From the NCBI RefSeq assembly GCF_041103235.1, contig NZ_JBGCUN010000003.1, positions 124,001-188,000 on the forward strand: DNA of 64,000 nt, written 5' to 3'. Shown here piece by piece: positions 17,192-24,636 of this stretch. Origin of the DNA: Yoonia sp. R2331. GTDB lineage: Bacteria; Pseudomonadota; Alphaproteobacteria; Rhodobacterales; Rhodobacteraceae. Under the pieces are notes generated by a model, which saw only the letters and a list, made by a program, of their open reading frames with translations, was not told where the DNA came from and did not search any database. Each line of letters opens with the position of its first letter. Position 1 is the first letter of the stretch. A program made the position numbers and the translations under genes.

Positions 17192-17983
17192 ATGATCTAT
17201 GCAATCGGTGACATCCACGGCCAGAAGGCCATGCTCGACGCGGCCCTTGCGCTGATCGAACGCGACGGCGGACCTGACGCGCAAATCGTCTTTCTGGGCG
17301 ACTACACCGACCGCGGACCCGACAGCCGCGGCGTGCTCGACACCCTGATCGCAGGCACCCGCGCAGGCCGCAACTGGATCTGCCTCAAGGGCAACCACGA
17401 CAAGATGTTCCACGACTACGTGACTGCTGGCATCGAACACGACCGCCACGTCAAATCCGGCATCTCCTGGATCAACCGCCGTCTGGGCGGCGTCACCACG
17501 CTGGCCTCATACGGGGTCACCGGTGACGCACATTTCCTGCATCCCGCAGGTGGAGGCGTTGAGACCCTCGCGTCTTACGCAATCGGCACCGACACCATCG
17601 ACGCAGCCGAGGTGCAGCGCCGCGCCGCCCGTGCCGTCCCCAAAGCGCACCTCAAATTTCTCAAGAATCTGCCCGTCGCCCATGAAACCGACGATCTGTT
17701 TTTTGTCCACGCAGGCCTGCGGCCCGGCCTGCCCATGCACCAGCAGAAAGAGGATGATCTGCTCTGGATTCGCGATGGCTGGCTTGATGACACCCGCGAC
17801 CACGGCAAGCTTGTTGTCCACGGCCATACCGCCCTTGATGCACCGCAACACCATGGCAACCGCGTCAACCTCGATGGGGGTGCGGGCTATGGCCGCCCAC
17901 TGATCCCTGCGGTCTTTGAAGGCCGCGAATGTTTTTTGCTGACGGAAAACGGACGCGAGGTTCTTTGGCCGCATCACGCGTGA
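17192..17983 (+). CDS. Metallophosphoesterase, serine/threonine phosphatase-like
   Basis: A 263-residue calcineurin-type phosphoesterase. Metal-binding motifs are in order: GDIHGQ (residues 6-11), GDYTDRGPDS, KGNHDKMFHD and, at the C-terminus, VHGHTALDAP. This arrangement matches bacterial PrpA/ApaH-like protein phosphatases. The start at 17192 (MIYAIGDIHG) is used; the frame is open further upstream but runs through the repeat and terminator region. Its 3' end overlaps the convergent DUF1801 gene by ten bases. Confidence 0.88.
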   Translation: MIYAIGDIHGQKAMLDAALALIERDGGPDAQIVFLGDYTDRGPDSRGVLDTLIAGTRAGRNWICLKGNHDKMFHDYVTAGIEHDRHVKSGISWINRRLGGVTTLASYGVTGDAHFLHPAGGGVETLASYAIGTDTIDAAEVQRRAARAVPKAHLKFLKNLPVAHETDDLFFVHAGLRPGLPMHQQKEDDLLWIRDGWLDDTRDHGKLVVHGHTALDAPQHHGNRVNLDGGAGYGRPLIPAVFEGRECFLLTENGREVLWPHHA

Positions 17984-18330
17984 TAGGTCAACGCCCTGTG
18001 AATCAGCAGGCTTAACACCGCCTCAGGCACGTCTGCCTCGACCGGCCATGACACCCCGCGATTGCCATCCCAGATCAGCCCCTCTCCGGCGACCGCCTGC
18101 ACATCGCCCATCACCGATGATTGGCAATGGGTGAAGACTGACGGCAGCCCCGCCTTTGTCAGCCCCAACCGGATCGTCGTGCCCTTCTTTGAGAGGTACG
18201 CAGGCTGCCCCCAACGCAGCGCCTCTTCCACTGCCACATCGCTGGCAAGGATCATCGCGCGCACCTGCAACAACACCACACGCGGGGCATCGGGAAAGGC
18301 ATCAAAGGCCGCTTTCACCTCTGGCGTCAT
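17974..18330 (-). CDS. DUF1801 domain protein
   Basis: A 118-residue protein of the DUF1801 (YdhG-like) family, recognised from the pattern EEALRWGQPAYLSKKGTTIRLG and the compact length. No enzymatic function is established for the family. It lies just downstream (3 bases) of the large beta-helical membrane protein gene in the same direction, so the two are probably co-transcribed, and its 3' end overlaps the metallophosphoesterase gene. Confidence 0.8.
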   Translation of the reverse strand: MTPEVKAAFDAFPDAPRVVLLQVRAMILASDVAVEEALRWGQPAYLSKKGTTIRLGLTKAGLPSVFTHCQSSVMGDVQAVAGEGLIWDGNRGVSWPVEADVPEAVLSLLIHRALTYHA

Positions 18331-18333
18331 CGC

Positions 18334-19731
18334 TCACTCCTTTCGAATGATCCCGGTCACCGCCGCCGCCCCGATGGCCGTGACGATCCACCCCATGGCA
18401 ATCAGCCACCAGCGCACCCACCACAGCCACCAGCCCCAGGGGCCGCGCGTGGTGGACGGCGCCCAGGCCGCTTCCTGCCCAAGCGAGATGAGCGGGATCA
18501 CCAGATCAACACTGTAATAAAACGCCTCAAACGTCTCATAGTCGCGGCCCGGCTGATCTGGCCCGGACCAGACCTCAGCCGGGTTTGCCACCTGATCCGG
18601 CCCGACCGAGACCGCTTGCCACCCCGATGACATCAGAACCGGGGCCGCATTGGGCGCAAAATCCCCTGCCCGCCATGCCCGGTCTGCAAGAAATGTGCCG
18701 ACCGCGATCAGGATCAGCAGGGCCGCTACAGATTGCAGCGGGCGATAGCCATAGCCGACCAGCCAGCGCTGGGTGTGGTCCGCAATCCAACTGCCCAAAA
18801 CCTTGTGCAACTGACCGCCTTCGGCCCGCCACCTCTTGCGGGCAAAGGACCTTTGCAGCCGCTCTTTTTCCATCATCACCCGCCGTGCCTCTGCGGTGTG
18901 GCCGGTCTCGCGCATGACCTCGGCAAAATGCGCATAAGGGTGCGGGCGAAACTCATCATCGACCACTGCCCCCCGTTCCAGCCAGGCCAGCCGCATGTCG
19001 ATATCCGTGGGCCCCGACAGCCGCACAAAACGCAACCCGTCAAACATCAGATCCGGCGTGCGTTCCCAGCTTTCGGCGTCATCCGCCAGACTGTTGAATT
19101 TGGCCCCGGTCAGCCGGACCATGCCGTTGATCTGCGCCAGATCGCGCCAGAAAAACGCCTTGCCGACGACCAGCCCTTGCGCGTTCAGCGCATCGCCCTC
19201 ACCCGCCACCAGACTGGCCCCGTCAAAATCAACCTGCCCGCCCGCCTGCGCGCTCATCAGGGTCAGCCCACCCTCGACCACCACGCCGCGAAACAACAGA
19301 TCACCTGCAATGACACTGCCATGCAGGTCAACGCCCTGCGGAAAGATGCTCCGGTTCAGCACCAGCGCTGCACCATGAAATTGCCGCGCCAGAAACGCGC
19401 CCTCAAACCGGCAATCCCGCAGATGCAGCCGCCCGACGCCCTGCCCGAACGACAGGTTCAAATCCTGCCTGATCCACGCCCCCCGGATCGAGATGCCACG
19501 CACATCCGTTGTCCACTCCGGGCAGCCGCCCAGCACCAGAAACCGCAGCAGCGGCGCGCGGATCAACGTCTCGGGCGTCGGCTCTTTTGGGACCTTGTCC
19601 CGGCGCGCTGTCACGCCACCGGTCCGCGCGGTGTCCAGCAAGGCCTCTTCGGCGGGTGTCAGCGCCTGCGCATCGCGCAGCGCCTTTAGCTGGGCGTAAT
19701 GGGTGATCAGCTCAAGGTCAGGATAGTCCAT
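18334..19731 (-). CDS. Unrecognised protein: beta-helix-like N-terminus plus two membrane segments with a pore-loop-like stretch
   Basis: 465 residues, no firm family. Residues 75-240 show irregular repeats with regularly spaced Leu/Phe/Gly (for example LHLRDCRFEGAFLARQFHGA), like a pentapeptide-type or right-handed beta-helix. A charged helical stretch (residues 270-310) follows. Then comes a membrane segment (about 332-350), an extracytoplasmic loop, the aromatic stretch FEAFYYSVDLVIPLISLG (401-418), a Trp-rich region and a last membrane segment (about 440-462). Two membrane helices around a short re-entrant-like stretch recall two-TM channels, but the potassium filter TVGYG is absent. Function is unknown. 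Confidence 0.7.
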   Translation of the reverse strand: MDYPDLELITHYAQLKALRDAQALTPAEEALLDTARTGGVTARRDKVPKEPTPETLIRAPLLRFLVLGGCPEWTTDVRGISIRGAWIRQDLNLSFGQGVGRLHLRDCRFEGAFLARQFHGAALVLNRSIFPQGVDLHGSVIAGDLLFRGVVVEGGLTLMSAQAGGQVDFDGASLVAGEGDALNAQGLVVGKAFFWRDLAQINGMVRLTGAKFNSLADDAESWERTPDLMFDGLRFVRLSGPTDIDMRLAWLERGAVVDDEFRPHPYAHFAEVMRETGHTAEARRVMMEKERLQRSFARKRWRAEGGQLHKVLGSWIADHTQRWLVGYGYRPLQSVAALLILIAVGTFLADRAWRAGDFAPNAAPVLMSSGWQAVSVGPDQVANPAEVWSGPDQPGRDYETFEAFYYSVDLVIPLISLGQEAAWAPSTTRGPWGWWLWWVRWWLIAMGWIVTAIGAAAVTGIIRKE

Positions 19732-19778
19732 GCCCGCAGACTAGAACCCGCCGGGCATTCCGCAATCTCCAATTTCAG

Positions 19779-19842
19779 GGTTAACGCAAGTTAAGGCCCG
19801 AATATGCATACGATGTGTATGGTCTGTGCATCGTTTGTGCAT
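19779..19842 (+). promoter_or_regulatory. Helically phased TGTGYAT repeat element, copy A (before selU)
   Basis: Three units, TGTGTAT (19814-19820), TGTGCAT (19825-19831) and TGTGCAT (19836-19842), start exactly 11 bases apart; a weaker fourth unit TATGCAT (19803-19809) keeps the same phase. GGTTAA at 19779-19784 begins 33 bases before the GATG that opens the block. The block ends 42 bases before the selU start. The same arrangement recurs before yaaA on the other strand with 28 of 31 positions identical. Direct repeats once per helical turn suggest cooperative binding of a regulator; none is known to me. Confidence 0.6.
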
Positions 19843-19884
19843 GGCCCTCTGTCACAGTGCGGTGCAATCGGGTAAGCCACCGCC

Positions 19885-20934
19885 ATGGCCGAATTTTCCA
19901 CCCTGCGCGCGCTTCTCGATCATGGCTTTGATGATGCCATCGACGTGCGCAGCCCTGCCGAATTCGCAGAGGATCACATCCCCGGCGCGATCAACTTGCC
20001 GGCCCTCTCGAATGCCCAGCGGGCCGAGGTGGGGACGATCTACAAACAGGTAAGTCCTTTTGACGCAAGGAAAATTGGTGCCGCTCTTGTGGCGCGGAAT
20101 GTGGCGGATCATCTGTCTGGTCCGCTCGCGGACCGCAAAGGAAACTGGCGACCTTTGGTTTATTGCTGGCGCGGTGGGCAACGCTCTGGTTCTGTTGCCG
20201 CAATCCTGACCCAGATCGGCTGGCGGGCAGAGACGATCAAAGGCGGCTACACCAGCTATCGACGGCTGGTGCATCAACTGCTGTATCAGACCCCGATGCC
20301 CCACAGGATTGTCCTGTTGGACGGCAATACCGGCACCGCAAAAACCGATATTTTACAACGCCTTGCAACCAAGGGCGTGCAGGTGCTGGACCTCGAAGGC
20401 ATGGCCGGTCATCGTGGGTCGTTGCTCGGCGCCACCGCCGCCGGACAGCCCGCTCAAAAAGGGTTCGAAAGCAAGCTCGCCGCTGCCATCTCCACCCTTG
20501 ATCCGATGCGGCACACCGTGGTCGAGGCGGAAAGTTCCAAGATCGGCCAGATCAACCTGCCGCAGCAAATCTGGGCCGCGATGATCACCGCACCGCGCCT
20601 TGTGATCCACGCCCCGATTGCGGCCCGCGCGGCCTACCTCACGCAAGCCTACCGCGACGTGACCAACGACCCCGCCGATCTGAAAAAGCGGCTTGAACCC
20701 CTGCGCCACCTGCGCAGCCATGCGGTCGTGGACCAATGGCTTAACCTATTGAATTCAGGCAACTTAAATGGGTTGGCGCAGGCCTTGATGCAGGACCACT
20801 ATGACCCTGCCTATACCCGCAGCCGCAAGATCGACAGCCGGGCGGTGCTGGGTGAAATTGCTGTGCAAACGCTGGACGACGCAGGGCAAGAACAGGCCGC
20901 AAACGCGATCCTGACACACCTCAACGCACTGTAA
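19885..20934 (+). CDS. selU: tRNA 2-selenouridine synthase SelU (MnmH, YbbB)
   Basis: Replaces sulfur by selenium at the wobble 2-thiouridine of some tRNAs, using selenophosphate. 349 residues. An N-terminal rhodanese domain carries the active Cys94 in YCWRGGQRS (Cys97 in E. coli numbering), followed by the P-loop-like GNTGTAKT at residues 147-154. The partner SelD gene is convergent and overlaps it by 14 bases. SelA, SelB and a selenocysteine tRNA are not in the window, so selenium may be used here only for tRNA, but this cannot be judged from 64 kb. Confidence 0.93.
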   Translation: MAEFSTLRALLDHGFDDAIDVRSPAEFAEDHIPGAINLPALSNAQRAEVGTIYKQVSPFDARKIGAALVARNVADHLSGPLADRKGNWRPLVYCWRGGQRSGSVAAILTQIGWRAETIKGGYTSYRRLVHQLLYQTPMPHRIVLLDGNTGTAKTDILQRLATKGVQVLDLEGMAGHRGSLLGATAAGQPAQKGFESKLAAAISTLDPMRHTVVEAESSKIGQINLPQQIWAAMITAPRLVIHAPIAARAAYLTQAYRDVTNDPADLKKRLEPLRHLRSHAVVDQWLNLLNSGNLNGLAQALMQDHYDPAYTRSRKIDSRAVLGEIAVQTLDDAGQEQAANAILTHLNAL

Positions 20935-23032
20935 TCGCAGCAGGCCCGTCGGTCACTTCACCAATGATCGCCGCGGCATAGCCGGCGTTTTGCAACCCCG
21001 ACAGCGCGGCACCGGATTTGGCCGCAGGCAAGCTCGCCAACAGCCCACCCGCCGTTTGCGGATCAAACAGCAGGTCAAACCGGGCGCCGCCGACCCCTGT
21101 GACCACACCTGCCCCGGCCAGATTGTCAGCATAAAGGCTTGATCTGACGCCCCTTTCCGACAGCTCAACTGCACCATCCTGCATCGGGATATCATCCAGC
21201 ACAAGCTGCACCCCCACGCCCGAGGCCGCACATATCCCGTTCAAATGCCCCGCCAGTCCAAAGCCGGTGACATCGGTCATCGCGGTGGCATCCTGCAAAA
21301 GTGCCACGGCCGCGGCCTGCCCCTGCTGCATCTGGCGCAGCGCACCGATCACATGATGTCCCGCGGCGATCCCTTGCATTTCTGCTGCCATGATCACACC
21401 GCTGCCAATCGGCTTGCTCAGGATAAGAACATCGCCGACCTGCGCCCCGCCGAGCGTCTTGGGCGGGTCTTCACACAGCCCCGTCACACTCAGCCCAATG
21501 GTCATTTCCGCCCCGAGCGAGGTATGCCCACCCACAATCTGCCCCCCCGCCTCTGCGACAACCTCTTGCGCTGCGGCAGAAATCTCGGCCAGCGTGCGGC
21601 GTTGCAGATCATCCGACATGCGCGGCAGGATCAGGTTCAGCGTGGCGGCTTGTGGCATGGCCCCCATCGCCCAGACATCGCCCAGCGCATGCACCGCCGC
21701 GATCCGGGTCATGACCACCGGATCCTCCCAAAAGCTGCGCAGATGATCGGTGCTCAGCACCTGTTGCGCGCCACCAGTGGTGATAACCCCCGCGTCATCG
21801 CCCGGGCCAACCACGTCCAGCAAAGCGCCGCGCCCCACTTTAGCCCCGCAACCACCGCACATCGGCTTTGCGCCCAAAGCCTCTGTCAGTCCAAGCGCAT
21901 GGGTCAGTGGCGGTGCGGGCGGCGTCATTGGTGCCAGATCGGTGAACTGCCGCATAAATTTGACGTCAATGTGATCCTTCCATCGCCACAGCAGCGGCCC
22001 GGCCCGCGCGGTGCCAAATTTCTCGGCCAATGCGGACTTTTCGCCCAAAGAGATCAGTTTGAGATAATCGCGCTGCGGATGGTAGGGCCGCAACGCCCCA
22101 CCCGACAGGGCGGCCCGCAGATTATCAAATAAAACAGGGGCTTCGCGCACCGCAAAGACACCTGCTTTGGGGCGCGGGGTGGCGGTCAGGTGGGCGCAAT
22201 CGCCCACCGCAAACAGCGCTGGGTCCGACGATTGCAGGTTGGCATCAACGGCCACAAACCCGTCCTTCACCCTTACCCCGATCCCTGTGATCCAGTCGTG
22301 CGGCTTGGCACCCGCCGCACCAGTTGTGAACTGCGACGGGATGCTGCGGCCATCCTCCAGCAGCACGGCATCCGCCGTCACCTCTGCCACGGACGCGTCG
22401 GCAATGACCTTCACCCCCGCTGCGTCAAGCGCTGCCAGCATCTTTTGCCGCGCCACATGCCCCAAAGCATCCAGCACACGACCCCGGTCGATCAGATGCA
22501 AAGTGGCATCCGGGCGCGCAAACTTCATCGCCAGCGCAAGCTCTGCCCCGGCGACCCCACCACCGATGACGGCGATGTCGGGTGCTGCCTCGGCCGACCG
22601 AAAGGCATCCCAACGGCTTGCGAAAACACCCAACGGTTTGGCAGGCACCCCGTGGGCTGCAAAACCCGGCAGGTCTGGCATGGCAGAGGTGATGCCGACA
22701 TCAATGCTGGCAACGTCATACCCAATTGGTGGCCGCCCCGGCACGGTAATTTGCCGCGCGACCGGGTCGATCGCACTCACCGCGCCATCAATCAGCCGCG
22801 CACCGGCAAACCGCGCCAATTGCACCAGATCGATGTCCAACTCATCGCGCGAGTAGTGCCCCGCCACGAACCCCGGCAACATTCCTGAATATGGCGCAGT
22901 TGGGCCGGGGTTGATCACCGTCACCCGCGCGCCTGCAAGCGGCCGCATCCCCCAGCGGCGCAGCACTAGCGCGTGGGTGTGGCCTCCGCCAATCAGAACC
23001 AGATCACGGGTCAGGGGAAATTCAGGTCTCAT
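20921..23032 (-). CDS. selD: FAD oxidoreductase-selenide,water dikinase fusion (SelD)
   Basis: Makes selenophosphate from selenide and ATP, the selenium donor for SelU. 703 residues: an N-terminal pyridine-nucleotide-disulfide oxidoreductase/NDH-2-like domain (GGGHTHALVLRRW at 15-27, second nucleotide motif VIGGGVAGAE at 155-164, FAD motif LFAVGDCA at 273-280), then SelD from about residue 385. The SelD active site is Cys395 and Lys398 in CGGCGAK, so the catalytic residue is cysteine, not selenocysteine. Further motifs are TDHLRSFWEDP, GGHTS and DVTGFGLAGHL. Such fusions are known in several bacteria; the oxidoreductase half may supply or sense reduced selenium. The 3' end overlaps selU by 14 bases. 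Confidence 0.93.
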   Translation of the reverse strand: MRPEFPLTRDLVLIGGGHTHALVLRRWGMRPLAGARVTVINPGPTAPYSGMLPGFVAGHYSRDELDIDLVQLARFAGARLIDGAVSAIDPVARQITVPGRPPIGYDVASIDVGITSAMPDLPGFAAHGVPAKPLGVFASRWDAFRSAEAAPDIAVIGGGVAGAELALAMKFARPDATLHLIDRGRVLDALGHVARQKMLAALDAAGVKVIADASVAEVTADAVLLEDGRSIPSQFTTGAAGAKPHDWITGIGVRVKDGFVAVDANLQSSDPALFAVGDCAHLTATPRPKAGVFAVREAPVLFDNLRAALSGGALRPYHPQRDYLKLISLGEKSALAEKFGTARAGPLLWRWKDHIDVKFMRQFTDLAPMTPPAPPLTHALGLTEALGAKPMCGGCGAKVGRGALLDVVGPGDDAGVITTGGAQQVLSTDHLRSFWEDPVVMTRIAAVHALGDVWAMGAMPQAATLNLILPRMSDDLQRRTLAEISAAAQEVVAEAGGQIVGGHTSLGAEMTIGLSVTGLCEDPPKTLGGAQVGDVLILSKPIGSGVIMAAEMQGIAAGHHVIGALRQMQQGQAAAVALLQDATAMTDVTGFGLAGHLNGICAASGVGVQLVLDDIPMQDGAVELSERGVRSSLYADNLAGAGVVTGVGGARFDLLFDPQTAGGLLASLPAAKSGAALSGLQNAGYAAAIIGEVTDGPAAITVR

Positions 23033-23057
23033 CCCAACCCTCTAGCCTGAATGCGAC

Positions 23058-23612
23058 CTACGGCGAAAGCCATTGCCCCGCCCAATCATCATCTCGTGAA
23101 TAGCCCGCGCGCCGGTGATCTGCCCCCAAATGCACCGCATCAATCCATCTGATCCGGCACAGCAGCACCGCAAATGTTGCCCGGTCGGGCACCTTGGAAT
23201 AGTCCAGCGCATCGGCTATTGGCCGCCCCGGCGCGGGCTGCGTGCCATAGCTTTGACGGCTGTGATCCGGCACTGTCTCCCAATCCACATCTGTTGCGGC
23301 CCCGGTCAAAATCGCGACCTCGGCCTGCAACCTGATCTGTAGCGCCTGATCCGCGTCCCAGACATGCAGCGCCGCGCGCGGGGCGGCCTTTAGGCTGGGG
23401 ATTTTGTGAGAATAGAGATCCGTAAAAACCTTGATCGCAGCACCCTTTTCAACAGACCGCAGCACCACGGTCCGCGCTTCGGGCCAGCCATCGGTCGAGA
23501 TGGTGGCAAACGTCGGATAGCGCGCCGGATGGTCCGCATCCGCCACACCCAGTGCGAGCGTCTCCCACACCCGGTCCCGCAGGCCGTCCAATGTTGAAAA
23601 CCACTCACTCAT
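23058..23612 (-). CDS. Pyridoxamine 5'-phosphate oxidase-like FMN-binding protein
   Basis: 184 residues of the PNPOx-like split-barrel fold: PTFATISTDGWPEARTVVLRSV and FTDLYSHKIPSLKAAPRAALHVWD match the FMN-binding N-terminal half. The C-terminal PdxH signature is not evident, so it is probably a flavin or F420/heme-type paralogue rather than the vitamin B6 enzyme. It is the last gene of the leftward ABC operon, with its start overlapping the AttH-like gene by 8 bases. Confidence 0.82.
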   Translation of the reverse strand: MSEWFSTLDGLRDRVWETLALGVADADHPARYPTFATISTDGWPEARTVVLRSVEKGAAIKVFTDLYSHKIPSLKAAPRAALHVWDADQALQIRLQAEVAILTGAATDVDWETVPDHSRQSYGTQPAPGRPIADALDYSKVPDRATFAVLLCRIRWIDAVHLGADHRRAGYSRDDDWAGQWLSP

Positions 23613-24636
23613 AGCCCGTCATCTCCAGATAGCCTTGGCCCCGATGCGACCCTGTGACCGTCACTGGCCCTTCCCAATAGGGCACGGATGTATCCATCCA
23701 CGCGCCGTCATAGATCGCCGTCACAGTGACATCGACCCCCCGGTCGGGCAATGTCACCTGCCATTGCGTCGGCACATCGCGCCCCGCAACTTGCGCTGTG
23801 TCCAGCGGCACCGCGGCAAAGGCACCATCGGCATAGGCTGTGGTGCCTCCCGCCTCGATCCACGTGGCCGAGGAATAGGCGCTGCCATCGCTTTGCCGCA
23901 GCAGGAACCCCATCAGCTTGGCGCCATCGTCGAAAGACAGCGAAAACCAGTCCCACCCGGTCTGATTTTCTGACAAGGGCTGCGACGACCATTCCCGGTC
24001 CAGCCACGCTGACCCGGTTACAGCTATATCACCATCCGGCAGGGTCAGCGTGCCAGACACGTCGTAGAAGGGTTGCGAGTAATAGTAAGACGCCTGACCA
24101 TCCGCCGATTTCACCGAATAGCCCGCGTCGCCGTGAAAGATCAGTGGACCCGTCGCCGTCAGGTCCATGTCATAGGCGAAATCGGGGCCGCTGGCGGTCA
24201 TGCGCAGGTCATCAAAGCTGCCCGCCAACTGCCAATCGTCGATCCAGGCCTCAAACGGGTCCGCGATCACCCCGGCCTGCCCAATCCCACCGCGCGCCAG
24301 ACGTTCGGTCACGAAATGGGCATCGGGTGTGGTGACCGCCGCATGGCCCATCCACAGCTGTGGCGCGGTCCAGCCTGTGCCCGCCTCGGGTGCCAATGCC
24401 GACCGGAACAATGTCCATTGCAGCCCATAAGGTGTGCCGTCCTCTGCCTCCAGATTGGCGGTCAGATACCACCACTCGATCCGGTAATCCGGGTGCGGCC
24501 CGTGATCGGCGGGAAAGTCGAACTCCGGGTCGGGCTGTGGCACGGCAAAACCGTCGGCTTCCGCCCCCAAACCTGCAAAGCCCTGCGCCTGCGCCGAAAG
24601 CGGCACAAGGCACAACAAAAGAACCCTAACGCTCAT
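23605..24636 (-). CDS. Exported AttH/CrtC-like lipocalin-domain protein
   Basis: 343 residues with a signal peptide (MSVRVLLLCLVPLSAQAQ). The mature part starts FPADHGPHPDYRIEWWYLTANL, the characteristic motif of the AttH/hydroxyneurosporene synthase (CrtC) lipocalin-like family; a second signature WLDREWSSQPL lies near residue 213. In other proteobacteria such proteins are encoded next to an FtsX-type ABC permease and its ATPase, exactly as here, which suggests a periplasmic partner in lipid or lipoprotein export. The start overlaps the permease stop by 11 bases. Confidence 0.87.
   Translation of the reverse strand: MSVRVLLLCLVPLSAQAQGFAGLGAEADGFAVPQPDPEFDFPADHGPHPDYRIEWWYLTANLEAEDGTPYGLQWTLFRSALAPEAGTGWTAPQLWMGHAAVTTPDAHFVTERLARGGIGQAGVIADPFEAWIDDWQLAGSFDDLRMTASGPDFAYDMDLTATGPLIFHGDAGYSVKSADGQASYYYSQPFYDVSGTLTLPDGDIAVTGSAWLDREWSSQPLSENQTGWDWFSLSFDDGAKLMGFLLRQSDGSAYSSATWIEAGGTTAYADGAFAAVPLDTAQVAGRDVPTQWQVTLPDRGVDVTVTAIYDGAWMDTSVPYWEGPVTVTGSHRGQGYLEMTGYE

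Noticed and set aside
19781-19794. TTAA-N6-TTAA as a CtrA site before selU
   Set aside because: The spacing is six, not seven, and copy B has TTCA as second half; I treat it as part of the new element instead.
21245-22132. Plus-strand frame of about 295 codons over selD
   Set aside because: Antisense to well-conserved SelD motifs; no start context.
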